Position numbers and translations under genes: made by a program | The notes under the pieces: model-generated | Database searches by the model: none | Seen by the model: the letters and a program-made list of their open reading frames with translations, nothing else | What the model was told of the DNA's origin: nothing | Source of the DNA: Elmis aenea | Taxonomy: Eukaryota > Arthropoda > Insecta > Coleoptera > Elmidae | DNA length: 64,000 nucleotides | Assembly: GCA_947652605.1 (NCBI GenBank) | Contig: OX393577.1 | Coordinates: forward strand, 57,560,108 to 57,624,107 | Direction of reading: 5' to 3' | Shown: positions 56,301 through 64,000 of the stretch, in pieces | Layout of the letters: each line of letters begins with the position of its first letter | Numbering within the stretch: the first letter of the stretch is position 1

Positions 56301-59300
56301 GCGTACCTGAACCTCCAAGAGTATGTCCTTGTGATCATCCTTTATGCGATTGTCCTCCAAGAGCAGATGAAGGTATAAAAGTTCAACGAAAAATGTTACC
56401 CGTTATAACAGCAAGCAATTGTCCGTGTATTGACGATCCTCCCCTTAAAGACTGCAAACCTATAGCAAGACTCAAGGCTGCCCCAGTAAAAATACCGCCA
56501 AGACCTTGTACGCCGCTGATTGTATGTCCTTCAAGAGCGGATGATAAACTTGTTGTTCAGAAAAGGATCCTACCAGTATTAAAAGCTAAAGATTGTCCAT
56601 GCATCGAACAACCACTTCAGGAAAAAGTGCCAAAACTTAGCCGACTAAACCTTCACGTCGATGAGCCAAAACGAATTTGCCCGTGCGTAGATTCTGAATG
56701 CTTGTGTCCACCAAGAGCAGACGCTGGATTAAAAATTAAATCAAAAGCTTTACCTGCTATACATTCAGAAGGTTGCTTATGCGTTGAAGAGTTCGTTCCT
56801 GATAAATTACAACCGTTGGTGCGTCTTAAGAAAAGAAATGACCCAAAATTCGTGCGCGTATGTCCACCACCAGATGAGTGTCCATCGCGTGCTGATGATT
56901 GTTTAAAAGTGAAACCGAAGACGCTACCTACGATTAAACCTGGAATCTGCCCATGTAATGAAGAAGAGATAAAAGAAGGCTGCCCATTGCCACGTTTGAA
57001 ACCAAAATGCGTACCTGAACCTCCAAGAGTATGTCCTTGTGATCATCCTTTATGCGATTGTTCTCCAAGAGCAGATGAAGGTATAAAAGTTCAACGAAAA
57101 AGGTTACCCGTTATAACGGCAAGCAATTGTCCGTGTATTGACGATCCTCCCCTTAAAGACTGCAAACCTATAGTAAGACTCAAGGCTGCCCCAGTAAAAA
57201 TACCGCCAAGACCTTGTACGCCGCCGATTGTATGTCCTTCAAGAGCGGATGATAAACTTGTTGTTCAGAAAAGGATCCTACCAGTATTAAAAGCTAAAGA
57301 TTGTCCATGCATCGAACAACCACTTCAGGAAAAAGTGCCAAAACTTAGCCGACTAAACCTTCACGTCGATGAGCCAAAACGAATTTGCCCGTGCGTAGAT
57401 CCTGAATGCTTGTGTCCACCAAGAGCAGACGCTGGATTAAAAATTAAATCAAAAGCTTTACCTGCTATACATTCAGAAGATTGCTTATGCGTTGAAGAGT
57501 TCGTTCCTGATAAATTACAACCGTTAGTACGTCTTAAGAAAAGAAATGACCCAAAATTCGTGCGAGTATGTCCACCACCAGATGAGTGTCCATCGCGTGC
57601 TGATGATTGTTTAAAAGTGAAACCGAAGACGCTACCTACGATTAAACCTGGAATCTGCCCATGTAATGAAGAAGAGATAAAAGAAGGCTGTCCATTGCCA
57701 CGTTTGAAACCAAAATGCGTTCCTGAACCTCCAAGAGTATGTCCTTGTGATCATCCTTTATGCGATTGTCCTCCAAGAGCAGATGAAGGTCTAAAAGTTC
57801 AACGAAAATCGTTACCCGTAATAACAGCAAGTGATTGTCCGTGTATAGAAGATAAACCATTAAAGGAAGGATCAAAATTAAGACGACTTAAAAGAGGAAA
57901 AGTTAGAGAACAATCCAAAGAATGCATTGTTGAAGAACCGTGCCCACCGAGACTTGATAAGATAAACAAATATAAAGTATCTAAAAAGTCTCTCCAAACG
58001 CTAATACTAAATGAAAAAAATAATAGTGTTAGTATTAGAGAGTTTAACAAAAAAATGAATAAGGCAGCAAGCACCAGCATCAAACGAAAATACAGTACAT
58101 CTCATTTTACATCAGCGATGAACATAATATCTCGTTCATATAGTAATTTTTTTAAAAACGAATTACAAGCAAGCGAATGGCAAACAAATAAATTAGATAA
58201 CGGAAATATTCGAAGCAAGTCGACAGCTATCATTGATTTACAAATGACAGAAAGTAAACCGATGAATGTTTCACCGCTGTTACATGAAAACCATTACGAA
58301 AATAAAACTGGTGAATCAAAAATCGAATTAAAAAATTGTATTGCCAGCAACAGTAATAAACTTCAGGATTCAAACAAAAGTAGCCTGTGTTGTTGTCCTC
58401 TACAAAACCGCTCTGTTGCAAAAATTTTTTCCAATTTGAATCTGGGAGCATGCAACTTTTATTTCACAAGACCATTTTCCACCACCAATGCTTTATCAGC
58501 AAAACAAAGCGGTAAAAGAGAATGTAAAAAACTACAAAAAGCTAAAAAACCCACATGTCCCAAGCGTTGTCTTCCTGGCTGTGCTAAGCCTGCAAGAACT
58601 TCTTGTGTAACCTATGCTGACAAATGCTGTAAAAAACAGAATTCACCATATCCGTCATTTTCTGAATGCAAAGATGATGACCTGGATCCTCGAATTACAG
58701 AATGTCCTCCCACCACCCACTTACAACCCAAATATCCCATTATACCAACCTGGGAAGTGATAACACCACCACCGCCCAAACAAGGTCAAATCGATCCAAT
58801 GGTAGAACAAGAGTGCATTATGAAAAAACTTTCAATGAAAAATTTAGGAGTAACAAAAACTTGTGATGACTTTCATCTTCCCGATCCTCCTTTTAAGGGC
58901 AAAGAACTTTTAGAAAAAGCAGAAAAAGAGGCTGAACAACGAGCAAAAAAAGAAGGTACATCGTTAGCGGAAATGCGTGACGATGCAAAGTGTAAGGCAA
59001 GCGCCGCAAGCACAAGTAAAACAGGTCAACACAGCGAGTGTCCTGTTGTAGATAGCAAACTCTGTGATACCGGTGAACCCATACTATGTCCACCATCACC
59101 AAAAGCACCAAAAGCACCTAAAGCACCTAAAGCACCTAAAGTCGAAGTTAAAAAAGATGCTAAACCTCCCAAAGTCTGTAAAAAAGATCCCTGTAAACCA
59201 GATCCCTGTAGAAAGAAAGGTTTGTTTGAGAAAATAATGGACTTCTTTAGAGCACGTCCCAATTGTCCAGCACCAGATGAATGGAAAAAGAAAAAACTTA

Positions 59301-60750
59301 AGGTAGATGCAGCTAAGGCGGCATCTAAAGCTGGCTTCGATTTGTGTGAGAAACCGAACAAGCCTCTTGCCAAGCCTATAACTGATAAAGTTTCCCAACC
59401 CGCAAAAACAACACAACCCGCAAAAGAAACACAACCTAAGAAAGCTCCTCCTCCACCTCCACCCGAAAACAAAAAATGTCTTAAATTAAAAGGTCTAAAA
59501 TGCGAAGCGCCGGGTGGCAAAAAATCTGCTAGTACATCAGCTGCTGCCAGTGGCACATCTAAAGCAGGAAAAAAAACTAAAGATGATGACTGTAAACCAG
59601 AAAAGCCTAAAGAAGAAATAAAAGCCTGTAAATCAGAAAAGCCTAAAGAAGAAAGCAAACCAAAACAGGGTTGTGTTGACTGCAAGAACTTAAAAAAAAA
59701 AAAAATGGATTGTCCGCCACCAGCAAAACCAGCTGAAAAAAAAGCCAAAGGTGGTGAATGTGGTGATCCCGCACCAAGCTGCCCTAAAAAACCAAGTAAA
59801 TGTAAGAGTTTTAAATCAGACTGTCCTCCGCGCGCTAGAATGACGTGCGTAAATGAGACATATAAACCATGCAAAGCAGTTCAAGCACCTTACGCCAGTT
59901 TTTCAGAATGCCACCCACCTTTCCCAAAAATCCCCCTTAATGAATGTTTAGTGGCTGAAAAAAGGTCTAAGGAAGTGATTCAAAAAATCACACGTAATTA
60001 TGATTATGAAGGAGCAAAAAATCCGAACGCAAAGCAAGATCCAGGCAAACAAAAATGTCCGAAGAGACCTAAACCAAAAGAAAAAAAATGTTTTAGTACA
60101 TATACTGTAAAAACTCCATTAAGACATTTTGAACAAATGCGGCACTTTTCTAGTAATACAGGTAGACGCCGTTTTAAAAATTACCCCAACATCGTGAAGA
60201 ACGTGAATGATAAACAGGTAGATAACTTGGAAGACGCGTTCAATAAACGTTTTATAACAGCACTCGCGAATGAACTAGAAAATATCGAAATTAAAAACTT
60301 TGACTACACATATCAAAACATAATCGATGCGTTAGAACATGTGATTGAAAATGAAATGACGGAGTCTTCTTCAACCGATGGGACGCAACCCCACGATTTT
60401 AATCCGTTAATTGATGCACTAAGAGAGAAACTTTCAAATGTTTGCAGGCTACATCCACAACAAAAGTGCCACCTACTTGAACAAGACATTATGTTTGAAC
60501 CGAACAGTCTTACATTACCCGATGCTGATGCCGCAAATGAAGAAATAAAAATGATAGAAGCATTTAAAAAGTTTTTGGAAAATTACGATTCTGAAACAAT
60601 GGACGTTGGTTATGAAGAATCAGGTTAGTTAATTTTCTTATTTATTCAGAGCACTCGCTCCTACCATAACTTTTTTTTGCAGAAAGACTGAAAACAGAGC
60701 ACATGCAAAGAAAGTTGGACGCACTCTTACAAAAGAGCCAAAAACAATAA
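53333..60750 (+). CDS. Large Cys/Pro/Lys-rich repeat protein, 5'-incomplete, two exons seen
   Basis: I do not recognise this gene. Exon 53,333-60,623 plus exon 60,683-60,750 encode about 2,452 residues, numbered here from 53,333. The first in-frame ATG is at 53,471, but the frame runs on upstream to the acceptor, so the true start is in an earlier exon. Residues 1-640 are Lys/Gln/Glu-rich and mostly Cys-poor. Residues 644-1561 are tandem CP-x-RAD repeats. From 1580 on the protein is Lys/Pro/Cys-rich, with KAPKAP repeats near 1923-1936 and two modules ending PYPSFSEC and PYASFSEC (about 1771-1780 and 2186-2193). The last 170 residues are acidic and probably helical. R-x-[YF]-S motifs occur at 533, 1585, 1601, 1713 and 2270. 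There is no transmembrane segment. A structural role, perhaps in sperm or mitochondria, is inference. The last modules distantly recall insect DUF1431 proteins; this was judged from memory only. Confidence 0.85.
55262..58015 (+). repeat. 708-bp (236-residue) higher-order coding repeat, four copies, last incomplete
   Basis: The codons for RAD-AGLKIK begin at 55,301, 56,009, 56,717 and 57,425, exactly 708 bp apart. Each unit has four sub-repeats: A (PPRADAGLKIK), B (PSRADDCLKVK), C (PPRADEGIKVQ) and D (PSRADDKLVVQ). Their starts are spaced 174, 180, 174 and 180 bp apart. The shared plan is CP-[PS]-RAD-x6-K-x-LP-x(2-7)-C-x-C followed by an acidic patch and a basic RLK stretch. Copies 2 and 3 are nearly identical even at silent sites. 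The fourth unit ends in a decayed D (PCPPRLDKINKYKVSKKS). Confidence 0.95.
58519..59912 (+). repeat. Duplicated Cys module within the C-terminal part
   Basis: Module 1 (58,519-58,671) has CPKRCLPGC, then ARTSCVTYADKCCKK and PYPSFSEC. Module 2 (59,779-59,912) has CPKKPSKC, then ARMTCVNETYKPCKA and PYASFSEC. Cys spacing and the closing aromatic-Ser-Glu-Cys are conserved, while the linker residues differ, so this is an old duplication unlike the recent central array. Confidence 0.75.
60624..60682 (+). other. 59-bp intron near the 3' end of the large gene
   Basis: The donor CAG-GTTAGT at 60,624 follows GAAGAATCA. The acceptor is a run of T then GCAG, ending at 60,682. Splicing is phase 1 and joins G to AA, giving ESERLKTEHMQRKLDALLQ and a stop at 60,748-60,750. 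Without splicing the frame stops at once at 60,626-60,628. Confidence 0.85.
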
Positions 60751-60881
60751 TTACTGTTTAGAAGAGCAACCGATCCTTTCCAAACCCATGCCAGACTAAT
60801 ACAAAAAAAAATTATTAAAATCAACACATAACAAATATATCTGTAAAACACTTTGAGGTGAAAATTTGAGTAAATTGTTTC

Positions 60882-60887
60882 AATAAA
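60882..60887 (+). terminator. Poly(A) signal of the large gene
   Basis: AATAAA lies 132 bases after the stop codon and is followed by a T-rich region. It is the first AATAAA behind the last exon. Confidence 0.7.
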
Positions 60888-61327
60888 GATGTAATTATTA
60901 TCTAGAACATTATTATAGGTAGTAATGGAAAATATTAATTTTATATATAAAACGGGCTTAATATTTTTGAAGGACAATTCAATTTTCTGTAAGACTGTCT
61001 AATAAAATAGAGGGGTCATGTTTTTAAGTAAAACCAGTCATCGATGTTTAAATTTTCAGAAGTTTGGCCAAGTGTAAAAAAAGAACTATAATATTTTAAA
61101 AATGTAGCTAGTGCAAAGCGATAATTATTAATTTATTGTCGGGTGTAATATTTTCTCTTATTTATGGTGTAATACCACAAGAGGTTAAAATTTGCCGGCC
61201 AAATTTTGATTTGACCGAGTTGTTGCTTAGTAACAATTTACGAGAATAAATTGACATTAACATTGCGCGAGTTGATTTGTCAAATGTCAATTTATTCGAG
61301 TTTAAATTAAAAAGCAATAACGAGTGT
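60888..61327. other. No gene recognised
   Basis: AT-rich flank downstream of the large gene. Short minus-strand frames here are not supported. Confidence 0.4.
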
Positions 61328-61955
61328 TAGTCGGCATTCACAATGGACGTAGTAGATAGCAGATAGTGGTTAGTTCGTGATAGTCTGCGTTCACAATGGA
61401 CGAAGTAGATAACATATAGCAGATAGTGGTTAGCGCGTAACGCGTAAGAAATCCGTGACGAAATATGTTTACTTGGATACGGTTAGCAACCGACTTGTTT
61501 GTAGCACAGCCTAACCTCAATTTGCTTATCAAATTGACACTTCGTGTATTCTACGTATTTATTTCTACATGATGATTTGTGGAGGGTTATAACGGTAATA
61601 AGTGGTATTAAACATCGTTTAACATTGGCGCGATCACGATAATAAGTAACCTGGTTACGTAAGTAAGTAACATGGTTACCAATTATCGTGAACGCGCCAG
61701 CGATCGCCACCGCGACGGTGTGTGTGGCTGTGGACCTTAATACTGTCAGTGTCAGAAAAAATAATTAATTTGAAATATTAAAAACATAGATACTTCACTT
61801 TGTTTTTGTTTTTGTTATAAATCCGATTTCCATCGTTACTACGTAAATCTTACGTCCATTGTGAACGCTTCCATTTGATTATATGCATTTCAACTTTAGC
61901 CACTAACCACTATCTCCTATCTGTTATCTACTACGTCCATTGTGAACGCAGACTA
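61328..61955. mobile_element. MITE with doubled terminal repeats
   Basis: TTCACAATGGACGTAGTAGAT at the left (61,337) pairs with ATCTACTACGTCCATTGTGAA at the right. The left motif recurs at about 61,390 (TTCACAATGGACGAAG) and the right motif recurs further in at about 61,852 (ACGTCCATTGTGAACGC). A separate 72-bp palindrome sits at 61,627-61,698. There is no transposase. Confidence 0.7.
61627..61698. repeat. 72-bp palindrome inside the doubled-end MITE
   Basis: GGCGCGATCACGATAAT at the left pairs with ATTATCGTGAACGCGCC at the right, and GTAACCTGGTTAC faces GTAACATGGTTAC. The centre is GTAAGTAA. Confidence 0.75.
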
Positions 61956-62157
61956 GCTGGATACCGACTATTCACTGTATGTATGTTCATGCGAGTAATC
62001 GGAGTATGCAGGCTTAGCCATGAATTTGTGGTACCGTTCAGTACGTAAGGTACAGTAGGAGGCCGCGTGAGACCTATGTGTCACCACAACTTCCAAACAG
62101 AAAAAAAAACGTTTCCAAAATTATTCAAAAATGTAAAAAAATATTTTCAATAATATA

Positions 62158-62640
62158 CAGGGTGTTTCTTAAGTATTGCAAAAAAAATCAGGAGGTGATT
62201 CCTTACCAAAAATTAAGGGGGGTCTTTCATAAAAACAATTCCTTAAACGTCTCCTTTGGAAGTTACACCCCTCTAAAGGGGTGCGGTAAAATTAGGTTTT
62301 TATTTTATTTCTCAACTTTGGATAAATTTAGGAAAATGATATTTGGTAGATGTTTTATACTTATTAAAAGATTTCTCATAGTAATATTTTTAATCATCTC
62401 CCACCTCCACAGGGGGCTAAAAAGTGCGACCCCTGTTGGTTTTCTTATCAGAACTTTTTGGTCGGTTAAAATTTTTTAATTAACAATTTTTTTTTTTTTT
62501 TCAAAGCTTGTTTTATTTAGAAACTTTATTTATTCTTTAGTTTATCTCGTAAAACCTACCGTTTTTGAGTAAAAAATAAAATAAGTAAACATGGACCATC
62601 AAATATTCCAATATAAAACGACTCATTTTGGTGGTTTCCA
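62158..62640. mobile_element. Half of a CAGGGTGT foldback
   Basis: It begins CAGGGTGTTTCTTAAGTATTG with TA before it, and follows the left half of the element at 50,956 up to TTTTGGTGGTTTCC. The right arm is missing. A 133-residue open frame across this region is repeat sequence. Confidence 0.7.
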
Positions 62641-62790
62641 TGGGCGAGGGCGAGGGACTTTGTCCTTGTGTATGTTCTGTGATTTTGTCATTCATTTATT
62701 TTGTCGAAGGTTGTTTACCTATAAGCGACAAACTTGAGTTAAAAGTTTCCTGCAAAATAATGTTCCGATGTTCCGAAATACATTTGATTC

Positions 62791-63083
62791 GACTATTTCC
62801 CAAATAAGATACCAAAAATAATTACAACTTTTGTTTATTATTTTAATACTGTAATATTAAATATAGGTACCTACTTTACAAATATCAAATATCTGTAAAC
62901 AAGCCAAACGAACAACCAGGTTGCTATGGAAACGGAATGTTTTTGCTTTTTTGCCGGTGAAAACATCCCTAAGGACGATTTGGCGTTATTGCCGCTTAAA
63001 AATGAACGTGATTGGTCATAACATGAAGGCGTGACTATAATTCACCTAAAGTGATTGGTTTATATAACATGTGGGAAATAGTC
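62791..63083. mobile_element. GACTATTTCCCA MITE, copy 2
   Basis: 293 bp with ends GACTATTTCCCAAATAAG and TGTGGGAAATAGTC. The inside matches copy 1 at 51,760 (GGTTGCTATGGAAACGGAATG, CATGAAGGCGTGAC). Confidence 0.8.
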
Positions 63084-64000
63084 ATAAAAATAGAAATTTT
63101 ACGAAAACGGTCAACTTTAAACCCATAGAAAATTAGAAATGTTTTAAAGTAAATTTAAAGAATAATATAAAAATGTACAAAGTGTTTTGCTTAAAAGTTG
63201 AGTCCGTTTCCGGTTAAACCGGAGGTCTTATTGCAACCTCAATAGTTTTATCGAATTCGATAGATACGATAACAGCCAGATACAAATTTCATTGTAATAA
63301 TTCTGAAAATTGATCAATAATTCGGAAAAACGAAATACCTATTTGTGATCGATTTGTTTCGCTTTCATTTGTAGACGACACCAACAATTGTATGGAGCAC
63401 AAGGCCCGATGTGTCAAAAAAACTAAATCCATGGGATAAAATAATTTACTTATTAGTTAAACACGTTCAACGATGTATACCGGATGTAAATGAAGTGTGC
63501 TACACCAGCTTTTTTTCTTCAGTTATGATTTTAGATAAATGAAATTTTAAACATACGATATGTGCAAAAAAAACGGGCATTTTGAGCTCATGCACACAAT
63601 TTTTTCACTTCCGGTTTCGGCGGAAATGACCCCAACTTTGTTATTTTAAATGGAACACGTTGTATATTTTTCATTTTTGAAAAGAGAAAGCGATTTTGGA
63701 TACAACTACACTATTTTGGTTAATTTTTATAACGTTGAAACAATATTTAATTTTTTATTAAGTATGCCGTGACCTGCATAAATTGAATTTCATTATAATG
63801 TCAACAATTGTCCAAAAAACGTTTTCGTAAATTTTAAATGACATTTGGGTTACTTTAATCGACTTTGAAGGTTGCGCAATCGGTTTTTTGACAAAAAGTA
63901 ATTTTTTTCTAATGGAACTATGGTGGTACCAGCTGTTATTTGAATGCAGCATCTTCCAACGAATCCGTTGATACCAATAACTTGTATTTTTATGAAGAGT
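63084..64000. other. No gene recognised
   Basis: Unassigned AT-rich DNA to the window end. The segment near 63,190-63,290 (GAGTCCGTTTCCGGTTAAACC) resembles, in inverse, the interior of the dispersed repeats at 22,566 and 41,465. Confidence 0.4.

Noticed and set aside
59026..59874. 282-residue minus-strand frame within the large gene
   Set aside because: It mirrors the Lys/Pro-rich plus-strand coding sequence; the plus strand has the repeats, splice sites and poly(A) signal.
1..64000. CRISPR arrays, operons, rRNA or tRNA genes
   Set aside because: No array of short repeats with unique spacers and no cloverleaf or rRNA sequence was seen; the DNA is clearly eukaryotic.

Overview
The window reads as AT-rich nuclear DNA of an insect, most likely a beetle, though the order is only an inference. 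The reasons are spliceosomal introns of insect size, remnants of RTE-like and Jockey LINEs, piggyBac, Tc1/mariner, PIF/Harbinger, hAT-like and Ty3/gypsy elements, and many foldback elements that end in CAGGGTG...CACCCTG flanked by TA. I found no rRNA, tRNA, CRISPR, operon or bacterial-type signal.

From 0 to 53 kb the sequence is almost entirely layered repeats. An hAT-like MITE and a mariner-derived foldback lie at 0-3 kb. A broken piggyBac transposase (4.9-5.9 kb) is followed by a nearly complete LINE (6-10.7 kb, minus strand). Its endonuclease/reverse transcriptase ORF is intact, but its ORF1 is split by a 668-bp foldback. Old LINE pieces lie at 14.4-19.7 kb, together with a foldback built of a 14-bp minisatellite. 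A 2.8-kb foldback carries 148-bp satellite monomers (23.6-26.4 kb). Two related hAT-like elements lie in opposite orientation at 29.3 and 37.0 kb. Between them sit foldbacks and a probable solo gypsy-type LTR that holds eight hairpins with co-varying stems (34.9-36.1 kb). A Jockey remnant lies at 39.5-40.4 kb. A several-layer nest of elements spans 41.5-45 kb, and a Harbinger element with tripled termini lies at 48.6-49.6 kb.

The one substantial host gene is on the plus strand at 53,333-60,750. Its large exon opens at a 3' splice site, so at least one coding exon lies further upstream. A 59-bp intron separates it from a short last exon, and a poly(A) signal follows. The visible product is about 2,450 residues: a Lys-rich N-terminal part, then three and three-quarter copies of an almost exact 236-residue Cys/Pro-rich repeat (each made of four sub-repeats of 58 or 60 residues), then a Lys/Pro/Cys-rich C-terminal part with a duplicated module ending in PY-x-SFSEC. 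Short R-x-[YF]-S-[ST/N] motifs resembling mitochondrial presequence cleavage sites recur between the parts. My working idea is a structural protein, perhaps of sperm or mitochondria and perhaps processed like a polyprotein. This is an inference and the most interesting lead in the window.

Two weaker exon candidates are noted: a possible first exon at 21.79 kb (+) and an exon-like island at 50.54 kb (-). From 60.9 to 64 kb the sequence returns to MITEs and unassigned AT-rich DNA.
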